From the NCBI RefSeq assembly GCF_000143415.4, contig NW_003314296.1, positions 1,091,858 to 1,155,857 on the forward strand: DNA of 64,000 nucleotides. The letters are read 5' to 3'. Positions 18,013 through 27,697 of the stretch are shown one piece after another (position 1 is the stretch's first letter; each line of letters starts with the position of its first letter). Under the pieces are notes generated by a model that was not told where the DNA came from, did no database searches, and saw only the letters and a program-made list of their open reading frames with translations. Made by a program: the position numbers and the translations under genes. Source of the stretch: Selaginella moellendorffii. Its lineage: Eukaryota; Streptophyta; Lycopodiopsida; Selaginellales; Selaginellaceae.

Positions 18013-19516
18013 ATGGCGGCAGCAGCGGGGGCGACGGGAGCGACGGGAGCGACGGCACCGGTGGCGGGGGCGGCGGCGCCTGGAGCAGCTGGGGCAGCTG
18101 GAGCGGAGGGGATGGGGACGACAGCAGCAGCCACAGTGGGGAAGGCGGCAGAGCGCGCTGGCAGGCACAGTAACAGTAAGCGCAATAACTCTTACGTTTT
18201 TCTTAGTTTCGTTTTCCTTCGTTGTCTAGGAGCTGTGCAGAAGGAAATCCAACCGGATGTCAGTGCGTCTGACAAAACCCCCTTGCTGAACGGTAAGCTT
18301 GATATAACTGCTGGGCGACAAGACTCTTACGTTTTTTGTTTAGGAAAGGAAATCAGCAGCGAATCCCCACGTATGGCAGATAGATAGTTTAAAAACTTAC
18401 ACTTTTTCCTTGTTTAGGAGTGCCGCCGATTGTGCCGGATCCCGGCTTCTTGGCCAGCGAGGCAAGAGCATTCCATTTCCAACCACTGAGCATCGGTGAG
18501 CTTTTTTTTCTACGAAGTTCTGTCATCTAGGACATTCCTTACCAGATCGACATGAGCCTTTGATCGAGATATCACGTTCGTGGAGCCAGAGGTGGTGGGG
18601 GGCCTGACAGAAGGGCCTTGTATGGCTTGTGCAGCTCTTTAGAGTTGTAATCCCTCCACACCAGGAGGTACTGCCTGCCGACCACCCATCCGAAATGCGC
18701 AGGTGGCTGACGCCTCTTCTCTACACACGCTTGCGGCTGGAAATGGCAAGGGCAAGGTAAAAATATTTCTGTTTGGAATTGTTATGTTATCTTTATGATA
18801 GGTACGAGCGTGCTGAGCTACGGATCGGCGGAGCTTTTCTTGTTGGTGTGAGCGTCTACGTGTTCACTCTCTGTCACTGGGTGTTGAGGACTCACTTCCA
18901 GTGTAAGGTACAGAATGTTTATTTGAATCATAAATGTTTCATATGTATTTTATTTGTAGGCTGTTTTGTGGAGGGTGTGTCTCTACACACCCAGGACTCT
19001 TGCAGTCCTCTACCCAGCCATGTTCATTGTGCCTGGCATTGTGAGCTTTCGCTACTCAGTCTATGCTGCTTTGGGAGGTAAGTGATTTCAACTTTTAAAC
19101 ATTATTAAACATTTGACGCTGTTATTTTTTCTTGAAGTGGTGTGGATGGTGCTGTGTGGGGGTGGCACTGTGGTGGTTGCAGCAGTCAAAGGCTCGAAAG
19201 TTGTTTGGCTGGTGAGCACCACAGGCTTTGGAGCTAGCTACGTTGTCCTAGCTCTCTTGGGGAGGCAGTACATAGCTCCAGTTGCACCTTACAGTGAGTA
19301 TGACCAGGTGTGTTTTCTACAACTTGCTTTCAGCTTTTTTGTTTTTAAAAAGAGTTTTCTTTTTTCCAGCTTGCGAGGACAAATCAAGACCTCTCCCAGT
19401 TTTTGGAGACTCAGTTCCCCCCGGTTGCAGGTATGACCACGAGAGAGGGGGTTGCTTACTTCCTACTCTCCCTTGTGTTTCCTATACTTTCTGTTGTGTT
19501 AGCTATTTGGTTGTAG
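18013..19516 (+). CDS. Uncharacterised multi-pass membrane protein, 348 residues
   Basis: Ten small exons join in frame: 18013-18175, 18230-18292, 18344-18370, 18418-18495, 18531-18591, 18643-18756, 18802-18907, 18960-19077, 19138-19307 and 19370-19516. Introns are 37-62 bp. The first ~45 residues are Ala/Gly/Thr/Pro repeats. A soluble part of ~120 residues follows. Then come about four membrane segments (around AFLVGVSVYVFTLCHWVL, LAVLYPAMFIVPGIV, VVWMVLCGGGTVVVAAV and WLVSTTGFGASYVVLALL) and a final hydrophobic helix at the extreme C-terminus (AYFLLSLVFPILSVVLAIWL). I do not recognise the family. Consistent splice phases and hydrophobicity support a real gene. An apparent in-frame TGA at about 18603 is removed by the 51 bp intron 18592-18642. 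Confidence 0.75.
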
Positions 19517-19619
19517 TCATCTCTCCTATTCATACTTTCATATTCATCTCATCAACTAGATATATTCATCCACTCCAATTTTTTCTCACTGAAGTTTGAT
19601 TTTATGGGTGAAGTGATCT

Positions 19620-19625
19620 TTCATT

Positions 19626-19656
<31 letters not shown>

Positions 19657-19660
19657 TTCA
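19620..19660 (+). repeat. (ATTT)n microsatellite
   Basis: About nine units of the tetranucleotide ATTT in a row, just 3' of the membrane-protein gene. Confidence 0.9.
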
Positions 19661-19846
19661 GGTTCTACTACAGCACTGGACCTTGCCGGACTGCTGCCAC
19701 TGGCTCTCGATGGTTGCGGCTCTCGTGAAGAACGGCCGAAACAAAAGGGATGGAAGAAGGGATGGGACTAAAGGAAAAATGTTTAAGGTTGGTCTTCTCG
19801 TCCCTAAAGAACATTGCTGATCCTGAACCGAGTCCCCCATAACTCA

Positions 19847-20350
19847 CAGTGGAGCAGGACACCAAGCTCTTGTTCTTCTTCAGACGAAGAAGGCGATTGA
19901 TCACTTCGGCCAGATGATCAAGAGAGGCAGCAACACGGTGACTTACAACTCCCTGGGACAGATGGACGAGGCGATGAACCAGATAACCGAGACTGGAAGC
20001 TCTCCGGACGTACACCACCCTCATGAACGGCTTCTGCAAGCTGACGAGGTTGGACGATGCGTTCGATCTCCTCAACCAGATGAGCGCAGGGGGCTGTGGT
20101 GAATTTCACGACCTTGACGCTGTGCATGTTTTAGGTGAGACGAGGAGAAGCTTCTTATCTACACTCTATACCATTCGCTGCAGACTAAACCAGTTGGAGG
20201 CCTGGAACTTGAGAGGGATTGTCCTCCCAGCGTTGTCTAGTTCAACCCAGGACAGTGTAAAGTGAACTGGTCCAGGGAAGCCATGGAGCTCATCGAAGAA
20301 GCCCGAAGAAGACTGGATGTGGTGTTGTATACCACTGCTATCGATGGCCA
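19847..20350 (+). pseudogene. Chimeric remnant of APH-like and PPR genes
   Basis: At 19847-19890 the plus strand matches the part of the APH-like gene near 11616-11665 (sense strand). From ~19890 to 20350 it matches pieces of the PPR gene at 8729-11161, with internal deletions and frameshifts (NTVTYNSL, MDEAMN, TGSSPDV, LARLDDA-like). Both pieces are in sense orientation and in the same order as the parent genes. Confidence 0.75.
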
Positions 20351-21060
20351 TTGTGTTGGGTATTTTTCTTTAAAGTTATAAACAAAATTTTTCTTTTGTG
20401 TATGTACATGTAGGTTTTATGTTTGGACTTTGTAAAATTTTATATGTATAATTATCTAATTGTTTATTGAAATAACTTTGTTTTTAAGTTTTGAGACTCC
20501 CTTTTATTTGTTTAAATTTAAAGCTTAAACAACTGCAGAATACAGAAGCATGTCGCCACACATCCACTTCACCGGATTCTTTCATTAGCTAGAGGTGTCG
20601 CCAACTGGCCAGCCCCAGGATGCGGCAGCTAAGTTGGCTGAGCTAAACGAATTTTCATGCCAAAAACCACTGGATGAGACCCATGATTTCACTTGTAAAT
20701 CTGGAAATCTAGGGAAAGATGTCTTATGTGATTTCTTACAGAGCCAGCAATTTGTTTGGATCTTCAGCAGAAAGACTGTTTGTGAGCTCCAAGGCAGGAA
20801 AAGCTAATTCTCTGGGAAGCATTTAGAAGACTTGGTTGTAAAGTGTGGAGACTGCCAAGACGGAATGGAGCTGAATGAAGACTTGAAATTAGTGGCATCT
20901 ACCAGGAAAGAAGCTCCATCTTTATTAGAAGATGAAATCTTCCACACACATCGTCCATGAGTAGGACCTTTTTGGGAGGTGTTTTTGAGAAGAACTCGTG
21001 GCCCCTGGGAAGAATGGCTAAGGTGAAGAAGCTCTGGAGACCATAGAGAGAATGCATCTC
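20351..21060. other. No supported gene
   Basis: The first 200 bp are AT-rich. The rest has moderate GC and only short frames that match nothing I recognise. No tRNA or named repeat is seen. Confidence 0.5.
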
Positions 21061-21067
21061 CTCTTAT

Positions 21068-21252
21068 ATCACTGCTATTTTTGCTGCTGAAAATGAAGGT
21101 AGTGGTTTTCTTCTTCAGAATTTCAATGATCTTAGTGTTTGAGTTGGATTCACAGATCTGCACTGGACGACCAAGTTACCCTAGCAATATGGTGCCCGAT
21201 TTTGGAGAAGAAAACTACTACCTTCATTTTCAGCAGCGAAAGTAGCAGTGAT
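21068..21252 (+). ncRNA. Candidate 52-bp stem hairpin (possible small-RNA precursor)
   Basis: 21068-21119 and 21201-21252 are inverted repeats with an 81-nt loop. In a plus-strand transcript all 52 positions pair: 47 Watson-Crick and 5 G-U wobbles, with no mismatch or bulge. The centre includes a 21-nt perfect match around CTGCTGAAAATGAAGGTAG. The minus-strand RNA would have A-C mismatches instead. The near-perfect pairing is more like a young inverted-duplication small-RNA locus than a conserved miRNA. Confidence 0.45.
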
Positions 21253-21539
21253 GAGCAGGGATAAAGGGAGCAATGCAAGCACAAGCTTTCGAGAAGGAGC
21301 CATTTCTCCACAAGAGGAGCAGAAAAAATGAGAAAACAAAGGAGGCTGCCTCCCATAGATAAAGCTCCATATGGGCACAAACTCTCACAAAAGCTCGCAC
21401 AGACTTTAGAATGCGAAGTGTTTGGTCATAGCTAGCGGCAGTTATGTAGATGACCATGAGGAAAGAGGGTCGACCAAAAGACGAGCAGCAATCCTAATCT
21501 AGAGAGCTGTGATTCTCAATAGAGATATAATTCCAAGCA

Positions 21540-22620
21540 TGTTTGCTTTGACACCATAACTAAAGACTTGTTCGATTAGCAAGGAAGAATGAATGCTTTG
21601 GAGCTGCTTGTAACTCTCGGCTTCCAAATAAACTGAGAGCAACAGCCTCGTCAAGATGCCTCATGGGACGTATATGTGCATGATACTGGTCCAAGACGCA
21701 AGCCTTGTGTTCCAGGAGATCACTTTCTTGCTGAGCATCGGAAAGAAAAGAGTGTATTTGCGACCTCCAGATGCCCGTTTAAGGCAAATGTAGTAATCGT
21801 ACCAAATCGGTGGCGTCTTTGATGCTCCAGCACTTCTGGCACATCTATAGAGGAGATTGAAACAAAGCGCTTATATCAGAGACTGGATGACACGGTGCAT
21901 CCTCCTGCCGTGAGCCAAATCTCGCACAATCTCAGCTGCTGCTCGATCTAAAGAGCTCCTCTTGACTCACTAGCACAAATCCTACGCATCAGGCAAAGCT
22001 TCAATGAGGATTCTCCAAATGCCGCCATTCTTTCATCAGTCTCAACCAACCATCATGGCCCGTTTACACATCCTACTGTATCATGAAGCTCTTCAGGTAA
22101 AGATGGTTAATCTGCTCCGATCCATCTTGTCCAAAGATGCACCAAGAGAAGCAAGGAATAATCACAACACACAAGGAAAGGAGAAAGAAACTAATGAGTG
22201 CTCTGGCTCGAGAACATGCAGTCGATCAAGCTATGCTCCAGCAGGAGCGGCGCGATCAACTGTATCACACTCCTGCTTGCGCGCAGGACAGAGATCGATC
22301 CTGTGACTTTCTGCTCCGGAAACAGACGCTCTATCCACTGAGCTACAAGCGCTTTACAAGCACTTTCTAAGCCAGATTTTTGAATTTTATCCGGCGCTGT
22401 CACTTCTTGCGATGCTTTCCCGGCGATCAGCCGGTGCATTCCCAGATGCCGCATGTTTTGAGCCCTAGATAATCTCTTGATAACTTCTTGACAAGCTGAG
22501 AGCATTGTAAGAGAACCCGTGTAGATTTTCCTGCCTTCTTCCACGTTTGAGCACGCGGAGATGGAGCTCACAGACAGCCGCTTGGGTGAGTCAAGCTTTT
22601 GGCTAACTAGAGTCAACGGC
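21540..22620 (-). pseudogene. Decayed PPR gene remnants around a tRNA
   Basis: The minus strand retains PLS-type PPR phrases, such as VSSISACSNVEEGRKIYTGS near 22530 and KKVISWNT near 21720, separated by stops and frameshifts. No continuous frame remains. The tRNA-Arg-like sequence lies within it. Confidence 0.5.
22280..22352 (-). tRNA. tRNA-Arg (anticodon CCG), possibly degenerate
   Basis: The minus strand has a good A box (TAGCTCAGTGGATAGAGC), an anticodon arm TCTGT/GCAGA with loop TTCCGGA, and a T arm ACAGG/TCTGT with loop ATCGATC. The acceptor GCGCTTG against CCTGCGC has two adjacent mismatches (T-T and T-C). The B box deviates from GGTTCGANTCC (GGATCGATCT). It may be a pseudogene. Confidence 0.65.
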
Positions 22621-22869
22621 TATATTGACCACAAGAACATTCGCTAGCATCTTTGACTGATCATTTGTGTTAGTTCGGCCGATGGTTTCTAGGATTTTGA
22701 GCCCGCCTTGGAACCGGTCCAGCCCGAAGAAGACAATGTATACCACTGAAGAAGACGATGGACGTGCGATAGTGCATCGTACTCGCCTTATGTGCCCTTG
22801 CAAATTCCTTGGTGCTAGCTGTGGACGCGCCATTATCATTCTTTCTATCTATCAAGGCGCTAGAACCCT

Positions 22870-23400
22870 AAATCCCGGACTCCTAGAACGCCATGTACAT
22901 GTCGCCCAGGAGATCCCATGCCTGCTTCGCTGACGTCGTGTGCCACACCTGCATTAGCTGCCTGTCCTCGAGATGGAGCTAAATATTCGCTCGTGCTCTC
23001 GCGTCCTTCTTCTCAAACTCCAGGCGATCTTCCTTCCTCGCGGATTCTCCCGGCCGGGCCTCCGATCCGCTCACCACGCCCCACTGATCGTGTAGCACCA
23101 GCAGCATTTGCATCCTCATCTTCCAGACGTGGAATCTGGCGCCCCCGAATCGCTCCACCAAGAACATCGACCCTTGCTCGTCCCTCATCGGGAGAAATCT
23201 TTCCTCCCTGTACGAGCTCTCATCTCTGTGCGGGATTTCTCGCGGAAATGCGGCCTCGGGAAGGATTTCGCGTTGTCAGCGACGGATTGGGACGTGTCGA
23301 GGCCGGATTGCTCCGCCGGATCATCGCCACAAAATCTCCAGCGGTGCCTGGCACAAACACGAGAGATTTCGCAAGAAATACACGGCGTCGCGTGATTTCA
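22870..23400 (-). mobile_element. Copia-type Gag fragment (antisense, colinear)
   Basis: The minus strand encodes, with a stop and frame changes, MFLVERFGGARFHVWKM, LHDQWGVVSGSEARP, EFEKKDARARANI and QVWHTTSAKQAWDLL in the proper order of a copia Gag N-terminus. No other retrotransposon domains or LTRs are seen. It lies directly 5' of a methyltransferase fragment, as at 30 kb. Confidence 0.7.
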
Positions 23401-23479
23401 CCTCGGCGGAAAGAACAAGAGCCCTAAAACCAGACTAAAATTTTTCTTCTCTTGTTTGTTCTAAAGCTCATGTTTGTTC

Positions 23480-23860
23480 TTTAGGATGACTTCTCCTCAC
23501 TTCCACCGGTCATTCCAGAAGACAATTCTCGGGTTGGTAGGAACTTTTCGTGTTCTTCTTAGAAAACCTTTTTTGTTTCAAGAGTGAGCTGCTCGATCAC
23601 TGCTCCCGAGCGAGCATTGGAGATCGATGACATGAAATCGTGAGTCTCTTGCCATTCTCCATCGTGAATGCCACCCCGAGCTCAACGCTTTTTCGGAAGG
23701 ATTTGCAGGTGCCTTGAGATGCAAATTCTTTTATCATCTTTTCTCAGAAGCTGTGATTCTTGTCCAGGTGTTGTCGTGGATTTGTTCTCGAAAGCGGAAG
23801 TTTTGCCAGAGCTCCACACGTTCTTTGTGAAAGCTATCTACAGTCTCGTATCCTGGAGAA
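23480..23860 (+). pseudogene. Methyltransferase-like gene fragment (exons 3-6), right arm
   Basis: Matches exons 3-6 of the gene at 30579-31992 (DDFSSLPPVIPE, VVDLFSKAEVLPELH), with exons 1-2 and 7-8 missing and frameshifts. Mirror of 6150-6530. Confidence 0.8.
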
Positions 23861-23861
23861 A

Positions 23862-24160
23862 ATGACTTGCCTGTCTATACTTCCAGACAGACCATCTGGC
23901 AAGATTAAGATCCTGATCCTGAACAAGCTCATGAGCTCGCTGCTTAGTTTGATCCACTGTATAGGTGGAAATCTCGGTGGTTTTTACAAACTTGGAGAAC
24001 TCCAAAGTAGTCGTCATTGACACGAACTACCTCTCATTTCGAAAGTTAACAGAGTTTGTCATCTCACAGAGCTCAAATCGTCAACGTGAGCTCCGGAACA
24101 AGCAGAGGATGTAAACCACCTTAAGATCTTACAAGCTTTTGCTTTCCAGGCTGGTGGACT
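23862..24160 (+). pseudogene. TIM10 scrap (minus) plus SDR scrap (plus)
   Basis: 23865-23940 on the minus strand is a decayed TIM10 exon 3 (DLNLAR, then KYRQ). From 23930 the plus strand matches SDR exons 2-4 (TNLENSK-like, DTNYL, NVSSGTS) with indels. The order methyltransferase, TIM10, SDR copies the intact cluster at 30579-33796. Confidence 0.75.
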
Positions 24161-24229
24161 TTATGGGAGATTGGCGGATTCGGTGCAGAGTCCTTGCAGC
24201 ATAGTAGGATGGCTATCATGCACAGCATG

Positions 24230-24690
24230 GAGACGAAGAATCGGCTCCATCAATTGACGAAGATTGCGAACCGAGCACAGCGACTTTGGTTGTTGTTATT
24301 GAGTCTCGGCAGCAAAGGAGATGACAAAGGCAAGTTTGAGAAGTGATCGGAACTAATGGTGCTGGGATACACTGAAAGTGGTGAAGCCGAGAAGGCACTC
24401 AAGCTTTATTCGCAAATGATCGGCTCTTCGCCGGTCACGTCACTCTCCTCGCAGCAAAACCTTGCCGAGAAGGAGCAACTGAAGTCGCTCGAGGATTCGC
24501 ACAGCTTACACGACCACTGAGGTTTTTCGACACGGAACTTGACACCATGCTGGCAATTAAGCTGCTGGATTCTTACCCGAAGGTCGTTTATGTCTCGTAC
24601 ATCTGTAAAGAAGATTGGAGACAAAGTGATAGGCCCGATGTGACGGTGGATCCGCCTGCCATCGCATTTCTTTATTGACAGCAAGCTTGG
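24230..24690 (+). pseudogene. PPR gene scrap, right arm
   Basis: The plus strand has MVLGYTESGEAEKALKLYSQM, a PPR repeat, followed by decayed sequence up to the 3' end of the F-box gene. Mirror of 5294-5770. Confidence 0.6.
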
Positions 24691-25865
24691 ATAACGCGAT
24701 TCCGAAACTCATGTTTCTCTGGTTTTATGTTTCTACGAGGCTGATAAAAAATTCTAGGCTTTGAAAATAAATCTGGTGTGAGCGTGAAGGCCGTCTTATA
24801 GTTATACTTGCTGCAGATACTCCATGAATTATTCTTGAAGAAGAAGGCCATCGGTGGAGAGACTGATAACATACTTGGTCGCACAACAACAGAATGCTTG
24901 ACAACAAAATACTCAAACTCAAGAGCGCCATTCTTCACCAAGTCACCCACGTAAACCTCACTCAAAAGTTTCCAATCTATTGTCTCCCTGTCGAGTTCCC
25001 ATGCAGCAGCAGACACCTTATAACCACCACTTATAGTTGACGAAACAAGAATCCACCTCCCATTGTAATCTACAATACAAGGCAGCCCACAACAGAAAAG
25101 ATTGCTTGGAAACTTCACCTTGACCCTGTCATAGCAACCTGAAACCTGATCAAACACAGCCACGTAAAGAAGATCAACCCGACCACCGGTGATCTTTAGC
25201 GACTGCCTGTTAGGTGATGCAAACATACTAGATCCCAGCCATGGTCCCTTGTCATCCGCAGCGAGATCATCAATGCTCTTCTTGCTTGTAAACTGGCAGC
25301 GCCGCCACTGCCTAGTGAGCGAATTGAATAGCCAGTAGTGATCAAAATCTGCAAGGAGAAACACCAGGACCTTGAAGTACCCTGTGCATGGATCCACAAG
25401 CAGTTTCCCCTCTTTCCTCGAGACCTCGTTCACCGGCGGCTTGGGGAGGCGACACCACGTCCCGGTAATCGGATTCCCAACCATGTAATATGGAAGGTGG
25501 TGTCTCTGGAGATTCACAAAATAGCCACACACCAGGCCGCAGGACGAGTCGGCAAATATCCTAAACCTGCAGCGTCCTTCACTCCAAGGACCTCTATTCT
25601 TCAAGCGCAAGGGCAACTTAAGATGGCGAGCCCTGTGGGGAGAATTACTAGTGGCCAAGATACGACAGAGAACGGAACTATTGTCTACAAACCACGACTC
25701 ATGCAACCGCGGCAAGCTTCTCCAGCGAGTGGCATCCTCAATGAGTGACTTCCAGCGCTTGCAGACAAGCTTGCAGCGGACAAGGTCTGGAATGGGGAGC
25801 CATGCCAAGATCCGGCAGACGCACTCGTCAGGTAGCTCCTCACACTCGAAACTCTCAGGAAACAT
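24672..25865 (-). CDS. F-box protein, right-arm copy
   Basis: A colinear open frame of about 397 residues from the first usable in-frame ATG (25865). A 10 bp deletion just after the ancestral ATG puts that ATG out of frame, so translation should start ~13 codons later, immediately before the F-box (FECEELPDECVCRILAWLP, VCKRWKSL). The rest matches the intact copy at 13270 (RFRIFADSSCGLVCGYF, YYMVGNPITG, DYNGRWILVSSTISG). The C-terminus is different and longer, ending IQACCQ. It would act as the substrate receptor of an SCF ligase. The frame stays open upstream into the tRNA, but no reasonable start lies there. Confidence 0.8.
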   Translation of the reverse strand: MFPESFECEELPDECVCRILAWLPIPDLVRCKLVCKRWKSLIEDATRWRSLPRLHESWFVDNSSVLCRILATSNSPHRARHLKLPLRLKNRGPWSEGRCRFRIFADSSCGLVCGYFVNLQRHHLPYYMVGNPITGTWCRLPKPPVNEVSRKEGKLLVDPCTGYFKVLVFLLADFDHYWLFNSLTRQWRRCQFTSKKSIDDLAADDKGPWLGSSMFASPNRQSLKITGGRVDLLYVAVFDQVSGCYDRVKVKFPSNLFCCGLPCIVDYNGRWILVSSTISGGYKVSAAAWELDRETIDWKLLSEVYVGDLVKNGALEFEYFVVKHSVVVRPSMLSVSPPMAFFFKNNSWSICSKYNYKTAFTLTPDLFSKPRIFYQPRRNIKPEKHEFRNRVIQACCQ

Positions 25866-25940
25866 GAAAGCGAGGCAAACGCGCACATCTCGAAGCAAAA
25901 CAAGGCTTTTCCCTTTCCTCGTTAAACAGAGAGGAAGATA

Positions 25941-26014
25941 TAGCCTATGCAGGTTTCGAACCTGCGACCTTGGCGTTATTAGCAGCACGCTCTGACCAAC
26001 TGAGCTAATAGGCC
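25941..26014 (-). tRNA. tRNA-Ile (AAU), right-arm copy with a stem mismatch
   Basis: The minus strand has the same A box and B box as the left-arm copy. The anticodon stem is TGCTG/CGCCA, giving a C-C mismatch where the other copies have G-C, and the first acceptor pair is G-T. The anticodon loop CTAATAA is kept. It may be a weak or inactive tRNA gene. Confidence 0.75.
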
Positions 26015-26060
26015 TTAAACATTAAGTGCTTATCTATTGGTTGGAATTATGTAGTAGCAT

Positions 26061-27490
26061 ATGGCCGAGCTTCACTTGCCCGTGCTCGATCTTCTTCTCG
26101 TTAGGTCCAATCCACTTGTATTGCGATGCTTGCCGGCGATTCCAGTCGCAGCGCCCAGATGCCGCATTGCCCGTCTTGCCGCCAATGCCGCGTCTTCGTC
26201 CAAGAGGAAGAGAGATTTCTCGGTGGAGCAATGGACGGAGGAGGATTTGGAGGCCACCGCGGCCGCTCCCACCGTCGTGACCTCGATGATGAGCTTCTAC
26301 AACGCCATTGCGATTCTCGAGGTGCCCAGGGATTCGCCCAGTGAATTCGCGGGAGCTAGATTGCTGCTGCTGGATCAAACAGGTGAGCAATCTCTCTCAT
26401 CTATAGATCATTTGGTTCTTTTTGTGGTGATTGAGAGAGCTTTACGTCCCAATGTAGGAAATGTTCATAGTATTTACAAGGAGGATTCTGTGTGGGTCGG
26501 TTCATACTGGGTAAATAGCTTCCTTTCTTGAGGAGTGAAAAGCGAGTTATGACTTCTTTGTGTGATTGAAGGACGAGTTCTCCTCGCTTCCACCGATCAT
26601 TCCCAGAGGTCCCATTGCAATTCTAGGACTGGTAAGAGCTTTTCGATTTCTTCCTAGGTTTCCTGGTTTTTCTGTGTTTGATCATCAGGGCGGTGGTACA
26701 GCTGCACGATTGCTGCTCCACTTGTGGCCGGAGCGAGAATTGATAGGCTGGGAAATTGATGAGATCGTGAGTAACTCTTTGACACCGTCAATGCAAACTC
26801 TTACGTTGTTGAGGCTTGCAGCTAATTGACAAGGCAAGGGATTATCTCGGCTTGTCGGAGTTAGAAGGCAAAATCAAACACGGTGGAGGGCTTACAATTC
26901 ACATCGACGATGCTCTCTCGGATGCAAATGATCCCGAGGGTGGATTCGCAGGTAGCTCGCTGCAACCTCTCTTTTTTTATCTTCAACCTCACTTTTCTAC
27001 AGGCATTGTCGTCGATTTATTCTCAAATGGCGATGTTCTGCCAGTTCTCAAGGAGGTGAGAAACGAGTTTTAGTCTTTGCGGAGCATCAGATCACTGATA
27101 TCTTTTCCTGATTGTTACTTCCAGGCAGAGACATGGTTTAAGCTCAGGAAAAGACTAAGACCCGGGGGCCGGATCATGATCAACTGCGTAGAAGAGCAAA
27201 GACATGGACATGACGATGATGAAACTCTAGAGTCCACAATTACGGGCGAGAACCATGTTCTTTATGCGATGTCAAAGGCATTTCCAGGCGAGGTAAGACT
27301 TTTTTCTCCATTTCCTAATACTTAAAGCGCTTACGAGTTGAAGGAACCGCAGGTGAACTGGCGGAAGCTTGATCAAGTGAATAACAAGATGGCTTTCACG
27401 GGTCCCCTCCCCAATCTCTCACAGTGGTCTCAGGCTGTTCCCGAGAGGCTGCGAAAAGGGACACTACAGTGGAAGGCTTTCATACAGTGA
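26061..27490 (+). CDS. SAM-dependent methyltransferase-like protein (spermidine-synthase fold), right-arm copy
   Basis: Eight exons: 26061-26382, 26458-26510, 26572-26631, 26689-26766, 26822-26951, 27003-27055, 27125-27292 and 27353-27490. They join in frame to 333 residues. Motifs run in order: basic Ser-rich leader, LLLLDQTG, GPIAILGLGGGTAARLLLHL (SAM loop), GWEIDEI, IDDALSDAND, GIVVDLFSNGD, KRLRPGGRIMIN and FTGPLP. The fold is that of spermidine synthases and class I methyltransferases. Key polyamine-synthase residues cannot be assigned with confidence, so the substrate is open. Almost identical to 2499-3927. It shares a ~200 bp divergent promoter containing a tRNA gene with the F-box copy. 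Confidence 0.85.
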
Positions 27491-27697
27491 AGAAAATGCC
27501 TCTTTTCACTTTTTCATTGTTGTTTCTGTCATAGTTTGCTAATCGATCAATCCATCTTTGGCTGGACAAGTGCAGGGTGGTTTTTCTTTTCTTCATCTGT
27601 TTCTCCAGGTGGCGAGTTCGCATCTACCTAGTACGAAAACGTTTACATTTGGAAATTGAGGCCCCAAAACTTAGGGTAATCTTCCGAGACGAACAAG

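Noticed and set aside
18592-18642. In-frame TGA in the membrane-protein gene, considered as selenocysteine or a nonsense mutation
   Set aside because: A 51 bp intron with GTGGTG donor and TTTAG acceptor removes it and keeps the frame; land plants are not known to use selenocysteine.
22918-23427. 169-codon plus frame and the similar frame at 29984-30577
   Set aside because: These read antisense across the copia Gag fragment; the Gag motifs are on the minus strand.
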